Assembly (NCBI GenBank): GCA_945873925.1
Contig: CAMCES010000002.1
Span: 26,907-90,906, forward strand
Origin: Bordetella parapertussis
GTDB taxonomy: Bacteria; Pseudomonadota; Gammaproteobacteria; Burkholderiales; Burkholderiaceae_C
DNA length: 64,000 nucleotides
Reading direction: 5' to 3'
The position numbers were made by a program, and so were the translations under genes. Every line of letters begins with the position of its first letter. Position 1 is the first letter of the stretch. Positions 17,461-26,478 of the stretch are shown here, piece after piece. The notes below the pieces were generated by a model that worked only from the letters and a program-made list of their open reading frames with translations, made no database searches and had not been told where the DNA came from.

Positions 17461-18762
17461 ATGGCAACAGTGGAAGTGAAAGTCCCTGACATTGGCGACT
17501 TCGATGAAGTGGCGGTGATTGAGTTGTTGGTGAAAGTGGGCGACAAGGTGCGTCCCGAGCAGTCCTTGATCACGGTCGAGTCTGACAAGGCGTCGATGGA
17601 AATCCCATCCTCGCATGCCGGTGTGATCACCGAGATGTTGGTGAAGTTGGGCGACAAGGTCAAGCAAGGCTCATCGATCGTGAAGTTGGATGCAGGCGAA
17701 GTCGAAGTCACCGCAGCAGCTGCGCCTTCACCTGCCGCAGCAGCTGCGCCTTCACCTGCCGCTTCGTCGCCAGCACCGGTTGCTGCAGCACCTTTGCCGG
17801 CTGTGCCTCATCAACCCACGATGGCCTCCTCGGGTGAATTGCCGCATGCGTCACCCTCGATACGCAAGTTTGCCCGTGAGCTGGGCGTGCCGTTGACGGA
17901 AGTCAAGGGCAGCGGACCCAAAGGGCGCATCGGTCTCGAAGACATCCATGCGTTCAGTCGTGCGGTCATGGCAGGCGACACCCGAACCCAAGCGCAATCG
18001 GCTAAAGCACCTGCGGGCGACGGCGCTGGCCTGGGTTTGATTCCTTGGCCCAAGGTTGACTTCGCTAAATTTGGCCCGATTGAGCACAAAGAACTGGGTC
18101 GGATTCAAAAAATCAGCGGTGCCAATTTGTTGCGCAACGCGGTGATGATCCCGTCCGTCACCAACCATGACGATGCCGACATCACTGAGCTGGAGGCTTT
18201 CCGTCTGCTGACCAACCGAGAACACGAGAAATCAGGTGTCAAGGTCACCATGTTGGCCTTTTTGATCAAAGCTTGCGTCGCGGCCTTGCAAAAGTATCCG
18301 CAATTCAACAGTTCCCTCGATGGCGACACGCTGGTTTACAAGCGCTATTGGCACATCGGTTTTGCTGCTGACACGCCCAACGGCTTGATGGTGCCGGTAC
18401 TCAAAGATGCCGATCAAAAAGGCATTTTGCAAATCAGCGCCGAGATGAGTGAGCTTGCGAAAAAAGCCCGTGAGGGCAAACTCAGCCCTGCTGAAATGTC
18501 CGGTGCGACCTTCACCATTTCCAGCTTGGGCGGCATTGGCGGGCGCTATTTCACACCCATCATCAACGCGCCTGAAGTGGCGATTTTGGGCGTGTGCCGC
18601 AGCAACATGGAGCCAGTTTGGGACGGTAAAGCATTCGAGCCGCGCCTGATGCTGCCCCTATCCCTGACCTGGGACCACCGCGTGATCGACGGTGCAGCAG
18701 CAGCTCGCTTCAATGCCTACCTCGGACAGGTGTTGGCCGATTTCCGCCGCGTCATGCTCTAA
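17461..18762 (+). CDS. aceF: Pyruvate dehydrogenase E2, dihydrolipoyl acetyltransferase
   Basis: A 433-residue E2 with one lipoyl domain (1-76, lipoylated Lys43 in ESDKASME), an Ala/Pro linker (about 80-120), a peripheral-subunit-binding domain (ASPSIRKFARELGV to GRIGLEDI) and a catalytic domain ending with TWDHRVIDGAAAARF. Many relatives carry two or three lipoyl domains; here a second one sits on the E3 subunit instead. The linker contains an exact 24-base tandem duplication. It begins 15 bases after the aceE stop, with AGGGAGA as ribosome binding site. Confidence 0.97.
   Translation: MATVEVKVPDIGDFDEVAVIELLVKVGDKVRPEQSLITVESDKASMEIPSSHAGVITEMLVKLGDKVKQGSSIVKLDAGEVEVTAAAAPSPAAAAAPSPAASSPAPVAAAPLPAVPHQPTMASSGELPHASPSIRKFARELGVPLTEVKGSGPKGRIGLEDIHAFSRAVMAGDTRTQAQSAKAPAGDGAGLGLIPWPKVDFAKFGPIEHKELGRIQKISGANLLRNAVMIPSVTNHDDADITELEAFRLLTNREHEKSGVKVTMLAFLIKACVAALQKYPQFNSSLDGDTLVYKRYWHIGFAADTPNGLMVPVLKDADQKGILQISAEMSELAKKAREGKLSPAEMSGATFTISSLGGIGGRYFTPIINAPEVAILGVCRSNMEPVWDGKAFEPRLMLPLSLTWDHRVIDGAAAARFNAYLGQVLADFRRVML
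17713..17760 (+). repeat. Two exact 24-base tandem copies in the aceF linker
   Basis: Bases 17713-17736 and 17737-17760 are identical 24-mers, each coding for AAAAPSPA, in frame. This doubles a segment of the flexible linker between the lipoyl and subunit-binding domains. Exact identity in a third-position-rich repeat points to a recent slipped-strand duplication, so the linker length may vary between strains. Confidence 0.9.
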
Positions 18763-18812
18763 ACCATGGGGCCCTGCATGCACTTGCAGCCCCGCACTGA
18801 TGGATTAACAAA

Positions 18813-20591
18813 ATGGCTCAAACAGACATTCAAATTCCCGACATCGGCGACTTCGACGAAGTGGCTGTCATCGAATTGTTGGTGAAGGTGGGCGACACGG
18901 TCGCGGTTGACCAAAGCTTGATCACCGTGGAGAGCGACAAAGCATCCATGGAAATCCCTTCTTCCCATGCCGGTGTCGTCACCGCATTTCAAGTGAAGCT
19001 GGGCGACAAGGTCAAGCAAGGCTCGGTCATTTTGTCGGTGGAAGCTGCTGCTCCCAGCCCGACCGCCACTGCGGCAGCAGCGCCCGTTGCTGATCATTCA
19101 GCCAGCAGCTTTTCCGGTGCAGTGGATGTGCAGTGTGATTTGTTGGTCTTGGGTGGTGGCCCTGGTGGCTACAGCGCGGCATTCCGCGCCGCCGATTTAG
19201 GTCTCAACGTGGTCATCGTCGAACGCTATGCCCAATTGGGCGGTGTTTGTTTGAATGTGGGTTGCATCCCGTCCAAAGCCTTGCTGCATGTGGCTGCTGT
19301 GATGGACGAGGTGAGCCACCTCAGCAGCTTAGGTGTGGATTTTGGCAAGCCCAAGGTCAACATTGACATGCTGCGTGGCCACAAAGAGAAAGTCATCGGC
19401 AAGCTCACGGGCGGTTTGGCTGCCATGGCCAAGATGCGCAAGGTCACGGTGTTGCGCGGCTATGGGGTTTTCATGGGCAGCCACCATGTGGCGGTGGAAG
19501 AAACCACGGGGAGCGCACAAGACAAAACCGGTAACAGCAAAGTGGTGAGCTTCAAAAACTGCATCATTGCCGCCGGCAGCCAAGCCGTGCATTTGCCGTT
19601 CATGCCGGACGATCCCCGCGTGGTTGACAGCACTGGTGCACTGCAATTGACCAAGCTGCCCAAGCGCATGTTGGTGCTGGGCGGCGGCATCATTGGCTTG
19701 GAAATGGGCACGGTCTACAGCACGCTGGGCGCACGCCTGGATGTGGTGGAAATGACTGACGGCTTGATGCAAGGCGCTGACCGTGACTTGGTGAAGATTT
19801 GGCAGAAGATGAATGCACCGCGTTTTGACAACATCATGTTGAAAACCAAAACCGTGTCTGCACGCGCCACCGCTAAAGGGATTGAAGTGACTTTTGAAGG
19901 CGAGGGCGCCCCGGCTCCGCAGGTCTATGACTTGGTGTTGCAAGCCGTGGGCCGAACACCCAACGGCAAAAAAATGGCTGCGGATAAAGCAGGCGTGGAG
20001 GTCACAGAACGCGGCTTCATCAACGTCGACATCCAGATGCGCACCAACGTGCCGCACATCTTCGCCATTGGCGATATCGTGGGGCAGCCCATGCTCGCGC
20101 ACAAGGCGGTGCACGAAGGCCATGTCGCGGCCGAAGTCATTGCGGGCGAGCTGCAAGGCAAGCACGAATTAGCCTCTGCGGCATTCAATGCGCGTGTGAT
20201 TCCCAGCGTGGCCTACACCGACCCGGAAGTGGCATGGGTGGGCTTGACTGAAGACCAAGCCAGAGCGCAAGGCATCAAGGTGAAAAAAGGCTTGTTCCCC
20301 TGGGCGGCGTCGGGTCGCGCCATTGCCAACGGGCGCGACGAAGGAGTGACCAAACTGCTTTTTGACGACAGCCCACAGGCGCACGGCCACGGCAAGATTT
20401 TGGGCGGTGGCATGGTCGGCACCCACGCGGGTGACATGATCGGTGAAGTGGCCTTGGCCATCGAGATGGGCGCAGACGCCGTGGATATCGGCAAGACCAT
20501 TCATCCGCACCCGACGTTGGGTGAGAGCATTGGCATGGCGGCCGAGGTAGCGCACGGCAGTTGCACGGACCTGCCCCCTGCAAGACGGTGA
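18813..20591 (+). CDS. lpdA: Dihydrolipoamide dehydrogenase (E3) with N-terminal lipoyl domain
   Basis: A 592-residue fusion. Residues 1-76 form a lipoyl domain with Lys43 in ESDKASME, followed by an Ala/Pro/Thr linker. The E3 core then has [20 protein letters not shown] (FAD), the redox pair [28 protein letters not shown] (NAD) and [10 protein letters not shown] with the catalytic His. Lipoyl-E3 fusions are known in beta-proteobacterial PDH clusters. The lipoyl domain is nearly the same as that of AceF at protein level. It follows aceF by 50 bases and re-oxidises dihydrolipoamide, making NADH. Confidence 0.97.
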   Translation: MAQTDIQIPDIGDFDEVAVIELLVKVGDTVAVDQSLITVESDKASMEIPSSHAGVVTAFQVKLGDKVKQGSVILSVEAAAPSPTATAAAAPVADHSASSFSGAVDVQCDLLVLGGGPGGYSAAFRAADLGLNVVIVERYAQLGGVCLNVGCIPSKALLHVAAVMDEVSHLSSLGVDFGKPKVNIDMLRGHKEKVIGKLTGGLAAMAKMRKVTVLRGYGVFMGSHHVAVEETTGSAQDKTGNSKVVSFKNCIIAAGSQAVHLPFMPDDPRVVDSTGALQLTKLPKRMLVLGGGIIGLEMGTVYSTLGARLDVVEMTDGLMQGADRDLVKIWQKMNAPRFDNIMLKTKTVSARATAKGIEVTFEGEGAPAPQVYDLVLQAVGRTPNGKKMAADKAGVEVTERGFINVDIQMRTNVPHIFAIGDIVGQPMLAHKAVHEGHVAAEVIAGELQGKHELASAAFNARVIPSVAYTDPEVAWVGLTEDQARAQGIKVKKGLFPWAASGRAIANGRDEGVTKLLFDDSPQAHGHGKILGGGMVGTHAGDMIGEVALAIEMGADAVDIGKTIHPHPTLGESIGMAAEVAHGSCTDLPPARR

Positions 20592-20656
20592 TCACCCACC
20601 TGTTACACCCACCAAGGCCGCAACATGGCGGGTAAAGGCGCGTTGGAGCGTTTGTC

Positions 20657-21277
20657 ATGATGCCACTTCTCTACACCTACCGCCGTTGTCCTTACGCCAT
20701 GCGCGCCCGCATGGCCCTGCGTCAAGCAGGTGTGGTGTACCAAGGGCTGGAGGTGTCGTTGCGAGACAAATCTCCCGCCATGTTGGCTGTTTCACCCAAA
20801 GGCACCGTGCCGGTGCTGGTGTTGCCCTCTGCTGAAGTACTCGAGCAAAGCCTGGACATCATGCGATGGGCTTTTGACCAATCGGGCGATGCAGAGGGCT
20901 GGTGGGCGAGGGCGCAATCGCCAGACAACCTGGCCTTGCAACAGGCGTGTGACGGTCCGTTTAAACACCACCTGGATCGTTACAAATACCCGCAGCGCTT
21001 TGCCGATTCGCTGACCCGGGAACAACACTTTCAGCATGCCGTGGCCGCACTGCTGGAACCCCTGGAACCATACCTGCAAAGCCAGCCCCAACTGGGGGGT
21101 GTCAGTCCCTGCGCCGCAGACATTGGTATTTTCCCGTTTGTGCGCCAGTTCGCCGCCGTGGACGCAGCTTTGTTTGAAAGCTTGTCGTTGCCAGCGGTGA
21201 AGGCCTGGCTGGCAGGATGGTTGGTCAGCGGTTTGTTCGATGAGGTGATGCGCAAAACAGCAACACCAGCGGGCTGA
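20657..21277 (+). CDS. Glutathione S-transferase family protein
   Basis: A 206-residue GST-like protein. The N-terminal thioredoxin fold has LYTYRRCPYAMRARMAL with Cys11 and the SPKGTVPVLVL cis-Pro segment, then EQSLDIMRWA for glutathione contact. The C-terminal helical domain fills the remainder. Cys in place of Ser/Tyr at the N-terminal site suggests an omega/beta-like class acting in thiol transfer or deglutathionylation. It sits 65 bases after lpdA on the same strand and ends 15 bases from the convergent ylqF. A link to the dehydrogenase complex is not evident. Confidence 0.85.
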   Translation: MMPLLYTYRRCPYAMRARMALRQAGVVYQGLEVSLRDKSPAMLAVSPKGTVPVLVLPSAEVLEQSLDIMRWAFDQSGDAEGWWARAQSPDNLALQQACDGPFKHHLDRYKYPQRFADSLTREQHFQHAVAALLEPLEPYLQSQPQLGGVSPCAADIGIFPFVRQFAAVDAALFESLSLPAVKAWLAGWLVSGLFDEVMRKTATPAG

Positions 21278-21292
21278 GGCCTTGCCTGCACT

Positions 21293-22225
21293 TCAGTGCT
21301 TGGGTTTCCCGCACTGCTTGGCCGGAGCACCTTTTGATTTGCGCTCAATCCTTTCCGCGTCTGTCCTTTTGCCCTCAGCCAGCCATATAGCGAACTCTTG
21401 GGGCGTCTCCAAGGTGATGCGACCCAGTGCATTGCTTCGGAAGTCATGGATCACGATGTGTGCGGCTTTGGTGGTGTTGATCCGCCCACCGCTTTGCACC
21501 GCACCTCGGCTGCGAGCCACTGCCTCCAACATGGTCTCCTCCATGAGTGAGGATGGGTCGCTGACCTTATAGCGCTTTGCCAGTGCTGCAGGGTAATGGG
21601 CGATCAAGTAGCGCAGCAGTTCAAGGGCAACTTCCTCATCGTCAAATGCGTTGATGCCGATGGCGCCACTGGCGGCCAGGTTGAAACCGCTTTGGGTCAC
21701 GATGATGCGAGGCCACAAGACACCTGGCGTGTCATAAAGGTAAAAGTCATCTGCCAAAGCGATGCGCTGTTCGGTTTTCGTGACGCCTGCCTCGTCCCCG
21801 GTTTTGGCTGCGCGTTTGCCTTTGAGGGTGTTGATCAAGGTGGACTTGCCGACGTTGGGAATGCCGCAAATCAGTACCCGCATCGGTTTGACCATGCCGC
21901 CGCGCAAGGGGGCAAGCTGATGGCATGCCTCCATCAAGGCTTTGGCGGGCGAGACCATGCTGGTGTCCAAGCCGATGGCGCGCACCGCGGTCATGGCGTT
22001 GTAATGGGCTAGCCAGATGCGGGTGCGCTCTGGGTCGGCCAAGTCTTGTTTGCTCAGCACTTTCAAAGCGGGTTTGCCTTGAATGAGTTCAGCCAACATC
22101 GGGTTGGCGCTCGATCCTGGCAGCCGGGAATCTAGCATTTCAATGACCACGTCAATGTTTTTGATACGCTCGCCTATGGCTTTGCGCGTCAGGTGCATAT
22201 GACCAGGAAACCATTGGATTGCCAT
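21293..22225 (-). CDS. ylqF: YlqF-type circularly permuted GTPase, ribosome biogenesis
   Basis: A 310-residue GTPase with the permuted motif order G4-G5-G1-G2-G3: LSKQDLADP first, then [12 protein letters not shown] (P-loop) and DTPGVLWP. The N-terminus IQWFPGHMHLTRKAI is the family hallmark. YlqF/RbgA-like proteins assist late 50S assembly. The start at 22225 fits the family; an upstream in-frame ATG would add 64 residues that read through the terminator of the preceding yceI gene. The C-terminal 60 residues form the helical ribosome-binding part. Confidence 0.92.
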   Translation of the reverse strand: MAIQWFPGHMHLTRKAIGERIKNIDVVIEMLDSRLPGSSANPMLAELIQGKPALKVLSKQDLADPERTRIWLAHYNAMTAVRAIGLDTSMVSPAKALMEACHQLAPLRGGMVKPMRVLICGIPNVGKSTLINTLKGKRAAKTGDEAGVTKTEQRIALADDFYLYDTPGVLWPRIIVTQSGFNLAASGAIGINAFDDEEVALELLRYLIAHYPAALAKRYKVSDPSSLMEETMLEAVARSRGAVQSGGRINTTKAAHIVIHDFRSNALGRITLETPQEFAIWLAEGKRTDAERIERKSKGAPAKQCGKPKH

Positions 22226-22296
22226 TGAAAAACCAACTTGATGTGTATGTGGACATTGTCCGACAGATTCCATGCTCGACCGATCTTGCCAAAGCA

Positions 22297-22331
22297 TAAA
22301 AAAAGCCGTCCACCCGATGGCGAACGGCTTT
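22297..22331 (-). terminator. Rho-independent terminator of the b561-yceI-yceI unit
   Basis: On the minus strand an eight-base stem AAAGCCGT / ACGGCTTT (22324-22331 with 22302-22309) encloses a 14-base loop and runs into a T tract. The last 3 stem bases plus four further T give seven T in a row. It lies 17 bases after the stop of the yceI gene at 22348 and before the start of ylqF. This is a clear terminator in an otherwise terminator-poor window. Confidence 0.85.
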
Positions 22332-22347
22332 ATGGAGAAGCGTGTGT

Positions 22348-22920
22348 TTATTGCTTGATGGCTTCTACCTGGATCAACAATTTGACTTTGTCTGGAATAC
22401 CAAAGTCGATGCCCCATTTCATACCCCAGTCGCTGCGCATGATGGTGGTTTCAAAGTCGCCGCCGCAGACTTCACGCTTGAGTCTGGGATGTTCATAGCA
22501 GTTGAAGTTGGTGGCCTTCAACATCACAGGCAAGGTTTTGCCCAGCATGGTCAGGCTGCCAGCCACTTCAGAGATTTTGTCTCCGTTGAAGCTGAATTTA
22601 TCTGCCGAAAAGGTCATGGTGGGGTGGACTGGCGCATCAAAAAAGTCAGACTTTTTCAAGTGGGCGTTGAAGGCTTCGGTGCCGGTGTTGATGGAATCGG
22701 CTTGGATGGTCAGGTTGACAGAACCGGTTTTGGCGGCGCGGTCAAATTGAACAACGCCTTCTTTTTTATCAAAGCGGCCACGGTTGGTGGATGTGCCAAA
22801 GTGAGTGACCTCAAAGGTCACAAAGGTGTGTGTGGGATCGATGTTGTAGGTGGCCGCTTGAGCGGTGGTAACTGCAACGGCTGTGATCGCCAAAACGGCT
22901 GCAACAAGTTGTCTGCGCAT
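22348..22920 (-). CDS. YceI family periplasmic protein (copy 1)
   Basis: A 190-residue protein with a signal peptide (MRRQLVAAVLAITAVAVTTAQA) and the YceI lipocalin-like barrel: YNIDPTHTFVTFEVTHFG, GRFDKKEGVV, SFFxAPVHPTMTF-like segment at DFFDAPVHPTMTF and DWGMKWGIDFG. YceI proteins bind polyisoprenoids such as ubiquinone in the periplasm. AAAGGAG lies seven bases before the ATG, one of the best ribosome sites in the window, suggesting high expression. It is the last gene of a b561-yceI-yceI operon, closed by a strong terminator. The name describes the fold, not a proven role. Confidence 0.9.
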   Translation of the reverse strand: MRRQLVAAVLAITAVAVTTAQAATYNIDPTHTFVTFEVTHFGTSTNRGRFDKKEGVVQFDRAAKTGSVNLTIQADSINTGTEAFNAHLKKSDFFDAPVHPTMTFSADKFSFNGDKISEVAGSLTMLGKTLPVMLKATNFNCYEHPRLKREVCGGDFETTIMRSDWGMKWGIDFGIPDKVKLLIQVEAIKQ

Positions 22921-22956
22921 GAAATCTCCTTTGGATACGGGGTGAGTTGAAAAAAA

Positions 22957-23529
22957 CTAAAGCTTGCCGACACCGGTTAAGGCGAATTTGAATTTCACCT
23001 GGACTTCGTCAGCCACCAGGGAAGTGTCTGACCATTCGTTGTCGCCAATTTTGAAAACCAGTCGTTTGAGTGTGAAGGCGCCGGTGGCTGTGGTGTTGGG
23101 GCCAGCCTGGGTCAGTACCACGGGCACCACCACCTCCTGGGAAACGCCTTTGATGGTCAGTTTGCCAGCCACCTCGAATTTGCCAGCCCCCATGGCTTTG
23201 ATGGACCCGGACTGGAAAGTGGCTTGGGCAAATCGGGCTGTATTGAACCAATCCGCCTTGGGCAGTTCCGCGTCGGTTTCTTTCACGCCAAGGGTCGCAC
23301 TGGCCATGTCAACCGTGAAGGCGATTTTGCCAGCGGCAGGTTTTGCTGGGTCGAAAGCAATTTGAGCGTCAAATTTGTTGAAACGGCCTTCGACAGGCAC
23401 GCCCATCTGCTTGCTGACAAACACCATCTCGCTTTGAGCGGGCGCGAGTTTTTGCTGGGCAATGGCGCAGGTGCTGACCATCCCCAGCAAAGAGGAAAAC
23501 AAAAACAGGGCAATGCGTTCGAGGTTCAT
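22957..23529 (-). CDS. YceI family periplasmic protein (copy 2)
   Basis: A 190-residue protein with a signal peptide (MNLERIALFLFSSLLGMVSTCAIAQ). The YceI domain is divergent from copy 1: it starts SEMVFVSKQMGVPVEGRFNKFDAQIAFD and contains LPKADWFNTARFAQATF and KLTIKGVSQEVVVPV. This subtype is often found next to cytochrome b561. The start at 23529 overlaps the b561 stop (ATGA), so the upstream in-frame ATG 21 codons earlier lies inside b561 and is not used. Joint placement with b561 suggests quinone-linked electron or radical handling in the periplasm. Confidence 0.88.
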   Translation of the reverse strand: MNLERIALFLFSSLLGMVSTCAIAQQKLAPAQSEMVFVSKQMGVPVEGRFNKFDAQIAFDPAKPAAGKIAFTVDMASATLGVKETDAELPKADWFNTARFAQATFQSGSIKAMGAGKFEVAGKLTIKGVSQEVVVPVVLTQAGPNTTATGAFTLKRLVFKIGDNEWSDTSLVADEVQVKFKFALTGVGKL

Positions 23530-24104
23530 GTGCTGTCTGGTGTGGATTGGCCGGGCAAGATGCGTTGAATTAAACCGTTCTGGGTGATCCATTGGTGTTT
23601 GATGGCGGCCAGGATATGGATCAGGGCCAAACCCATCATGACAAATGCGCTGATTTCATGCCAGGGCTTGATCAGCTCTGCCAGGGCTTTGTCTGACGGG
23701 ACAAAGTCAGGCAGGGGTAAGACACCAAACAAAACAATGGGAAAGCCTGAGGCCGAGCTGTATGCCCAGCCGATCAAGGGTACCAAAAAGAACAGGGCAT
23801 AGAGCGCATTATGGATGCCGTGATGCGCCAAGTGCTGCCAACGGGGCATGCCTTGGTCAATCTGGGCAGGCAAGGGGGGGGGTTGGTGGGTCAAACGCCA
23901 TAACAAGCGCAGTGCGGACAACAGCAAAAAAGTCATACCAGCCCATTTGTGCCAGTTGTAGAGTTTCAATTTCAGCGGGGAAAGGGGCAGGTCTGCCATG
24001 TACAAACCCATGCCAAACAAGCCAAACAGCGCCAATGCCAAGAACCAGTGCAAGCCAATGGCAGTGAGGGTATAGCGTTGAACGGCGGCAGAGCTGGAAT
24101 CCAT
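23526..24104 (-). CDS. Cytochrome b561 (diheme membrane cytochrome)
   Basis: A 192-residue protein with four predicted membrane helices (LHWFLALALFGLFGMGLYMA, WHKWAGMTFLLLSALRLLWRL, HNALYALFFLVPLIGWAYS, HEISAFVMMGLALIHILAAI). Histidines suited to heme binding occur as LHW, NWHKW, HHGIHN and ALIHILAAIKH. The family transfers electrons between the quinone pool and periplasmic acceptors. The start at 24104 begins MDSSSAAVQRYT; a longer frame would add an atypical 19 residues. It heads a three-gene operon with two YceI proteins. Confidence 0.9.
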   Translation of the reverse strand: MDSSSAAVQRYTLTAIGLHWFLALALFGLFGMGLYMADLPLSPLKLKLYNWHKWAGMTFLLLSALRLLWRLTHQPPPLPAQIDQGMPRWQHLAHHGIHNALYALFFLVPLIGWAYSSASGFPIVLFGVLPLPDFVPSDKALAELIKPWHEISAFVMMGLALIHILAAIKHQWITQNGLIQRILPGQSTPDST

Positions 24105-24237
24105 GGGGGAGAGTGTAGGCAGTCTTTGTGCAAAAAGATGAAAGATTTTTGACGTGATCAATCAAAAGGATTGAGCGATGAAGCAGGGGCTGAGGCAAGA
24201 CGCAAGGCCTGCATGCGCCGCGAGCCCAGCAAAAGGA

Positions 24238-24792
24238 TCAGCGGGTGTGCGCGACAGCAGCAGGGGCAGTTTGCGCGGTGGCGACCCGCCGTGCGCCATT
24301 GAAGCGCTTGACCCAATAAGCATCGCTCATGTTCTCAATCCGCACTTCGCCGCCGCTGCGGGGCGAATGGATGAACTTTCCTTCACCAATATAGATGCCC
24401 ACATGGCTGAAGGTTTTGCGCAGGGTGTTGTAGAAAACCAGGTCGCCAGGTTGGAGTTCGCTGCGGTCGATTTTTTCGGTGACCGCGGCCTGTGCTTTGG
24501 CGTTATGGGGCAAGACCAAGCCCAGGGTGTTTTGGTACATGGCGCGCACAAAGCCGCTGCAGTCAAAACCGTTTTCATTGTTGCCACCACGTTTGTAGGG
24601 GACTCCGATATAGCCCATGGCATTGACCACCAGCTCAGAGGCTTGGGAGCCGACCGAATGGCCCATGTGGCTGAATTGCGCGACCCAGCCGCTTTGAGTC
24701 AGCAACGAGTCGAGGTCGTCAGGCTGTTGTTTGGCTGGCTCGGCATGGGCCAAGCCAACACTGACCAACAAGAGTAAGAAGGTACGCAACAT
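24238..24792 (-). CDS. NlpC/P60 family peptidoglycan endopeptidase (C40)
   Basis: A 184-residue exported hydrolase. The signal peptide is MLRTFLLLLVSVGLAHA. The catalytic Cys78 lies in GFDCSGFVRAMY, His130 in FSHVGIYIGEG and the third polar residue is His142 in FIHSPRSGG. It would cleave peptide cross-links in the cell wall. The start at 24792 is set by the signal peptide; an upstream in-frame ATG would place 16 charged residues before it. It is divergent from acuI. The 133-base gap to b561 (24105-24237) shows nothing I can assign. Confidence 0.92.
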   Translation of the reverse strand: MLRTFLLLLVSVGLAHAEPAKQQPDDLDSLLTQSGWVAQFSHMGHSVGSQASELVVNAMGYIGVPYKRGGNNENGFDCSGFVRAMYQNTLGLVLPHNAKAQAAVTEKIDRSELQPGDLVFYNTLRKTFSHVGIYIGEGKFIHSPRSGGEVRIENMSDAYWVKRFNGARRVATAQTAPAAVAHTR

Positions 24793-24876
24793 AGGCCGAC
24801 ATTCTAATCCCCAGCCCATGAGGGCTTGACTGAAGGACAATGGAGGCTTTTCACACTTTCAGATCCAAGGACGACC

Positions 24877-25851
24877 ATGTTTCGCGCTCTCTTGTTAGAC
24901 AAAGAACCCCATTTCCAAGCTGCCATCCAATCGGTCGATGAGAGCCGCTTGCCAGCAACCGATGTCCACGTGCAGGTGGCGTATTCCACCCTGAACTACA
25001 AGGACGGTCTGGCCATCACCAACAAAAGCCCAGTCGTGCGCAACTGGCCGATGGTGGCGGGGATTGACGGGGCGGGTACGGTGTTGTCATCGAGCCACCC
25101 CAATTGGAAAGCAGGCGACGCTTTCGTGCACAACGGCTGGGGCGTGGGTGAAACCCACTGGGGTTGTCTGGCCGAGCAGGCCAAACTCAAGGGCGACTGG
25201 CTGGTCAAACTGCCCTCTGATTTCACAGCACGCCAAGCAATGGCGATTGGTACGGCCGGTTACACCGCCATGTTGTGCGTCATGTCGCTCGAGCAACAAG
25301 GCGTCAAGCCAGGCGACGGCGAGATTTTGGTGACAGGCGCGACGGGTGGCGTGGGCAGTGTGGCCATCGCCTTGCTGGCCAAGTTGGGCTACAGCGTGGT
25401 GGCCGCGACCGGCAAAACCAGCGAAGAGTCCTACCTGCACAATTTGGGCGCTCAGCATTTGATCGACCGGGCTGAGCTGAGCGCGGCCGGCAAACCCCTG
25501 CAAAAAGAGCGCTGGGCAGGTGTGGTCGACGCGGTGGGTTCAAACACCCTGGCCAACGCCTTGGCGCAAACCCGCTATGGCGGCGCCGTGGCAGCCTGCG
25601 GTTTGGCGCAAGGGTTCGATTTGCCCGCCACGGTCATGCCATTCATCTTGCGCAATGTGCGCTTGATCGGGGTGGATTCAGTGATGGCGCCCCTGGCATT
25701 GCGCCAGCAAGCCTGGGACCGTTTGGCCCGCGACCTCGACATCGCCAAACTCGAGAGCATGGTTGAAGAGGTCAGCCTGGACCAAGCCATTGACAAAGCC
25801 CACGCGCTCATGGCCGGCAAGGTGCGTGGCCGCATCGTGGTGAAAATCTAA
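24877..25851 (+). CDS. acuI: AcuI/YhdH-type acryloyl-CoA reductase (MDR family)
   Basis: A 324-residue medium-chain reductase of the YhdH/AcuI group. LNYKDGLAITNKSPVVRNWPMVAGIDGAG and NGWGVGETHWG are group signatures, TGATGGVGSVAIALL binds NADPH, and zinc ligands are absent, as expected. AcuI reduces acryloyl-CoA to propionyl-CoA with NADPH. The ATG at 24877 follows AAGGACGACC; the longer frame from 24826 overlaps the divergent hydrolase promoter. It is the first gene of acuI-hydrolase-prpE, which supports a role in C3-acid metabolism. Confidence 0.85.
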   Translation: MFRALLLDKEPHFQAAIQSVDESRLPATDVHVQVAYSTLNYKDGLAITNKSPVVRNWPMVAGIDGAGTVLSSSHPNWKAGDAFVHNGWGVGETHWGCLAEQAKLKGDWLVKLPSDFTARQAMAIGTAGYTAMLCVMSLEQQGVKPGDGEILVTGATGGVGSVAIALLAKLGYSVVAATGKTSEESYLHNLGAQHLIDRAELSAAGKPLQKERWAGVVDAVGSNTLANALAQTRYGGAVAACGLAQGFDLPATVMPFILRNVRLIGVDSVMAPLALRQQAWDRLARDLDIAKLESMVEEVSLDQAIDKAHALMAGKVRGRIVVKI

Positions 25852-25854
25852 ACC

Positions 25855-26457
25855 ATGTTGCTCGACGCTGATGAATCCCAATTGGTGCTGGTGGACTTGC
25901 AGGAACGTTTGTTGCCCGCCATTCACCAAGGTGCTGACTGTTTGGCCAATGCCCTGAGATTGGCGAGAGCTGCCCGCTTGCTCGACTTGCCAGCTTGGGG
26001 CACCGAGCAAAACCCCAGCAAATTGGGCACCAACCCTGCAGAATTGAAAGCCCTGTGTAGGCAAACCCTGTCCAAAATGCAGTTCAGTGCCAGCCAGGAG
26101 GGTCTGACCGATCTGTTGCGTCCGCCGGCCAAGCCGGTGGGAGGCAACGCCCGCAGTTTGCCAAAGCACCTGCAAAAACCTGCTGGCAGCGGCCTTGAGC
26201 GCAACAGCCTGGTGATTGCAGGTGTGGAAGCGCATGTGTGCGTTTTGCAAACCGCTTTGGACTTGTTGGAGGATGAATTTGAGGTGTGGGTGGTGACCGA
26301 TGCGTGCAGTTCACGCACCGAACGCAACCGTGATGCCGCCTACGACCGCTTGGCGGGTGCCGGTGCCGAGTTGGTGACCACTGAAATGGTTTTGTTTGAG
26401 TGGCTTCGCACGGCGGAGCACCCCGAGTTCAAAGCTATTCAAGCCTTGATCAAATAA
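25855..26457 (+). CDS. Isochorismatase-family cysteine hydrolase
   Basis: A 200-residue hydrolase of the isochorismatase/nicotinamidase superfamily. The Asp nucleophile-activating residue is in LVLVDLQERLLPA, a central Lys in LSKMQFSA and the catalytic Cys in GVEAHVCVLQTALDLL; the cis-peptide precedes VEAHVC. The family includes amidases as well as isochorismatases. It starts three bases after the acuI stop and ends 21 bases before prpE, so all three are one unit. An amide hydrolase feeding the acid to PrpE is a possible but unproven role. Confidence 0.85.
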   Translation: MLLDADESQLVLVDLQERLLPAIHQGADCLANALRLARAARLLDLPAWGTEQNPSKLGTNPAELKALCRQTLSKMQFSASQEGLTDLLRPPAKPVGGNARSLPKHLQKPAGSGLERNSLVIAGVEAHVCVLQTALDLLEDEFEVWVVTDACSSRTERNRDAAYDRLAGAGAELVTTEMVLFEWLRTAEHPEFKAIQALIK

Positions 26458-26478
26458 AAATCCAATCGGGAGTCAGCT

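Noticed and set aside
15388..17667. Open frame of 759 codons antisense to aceE and aceF
   Set aside because: It is the codon-bias shadow of aceE; the protein is Gln/His/Val-rich with no recognisable domain, while the sense frame is a textbook AceE.
24105..24237. Possible small gene or RNA between the NlpC/P60 gene and cytochrome b561
   Set aside because: No start with ribosome site, no stable hairpin and no family-like peptide was seen.
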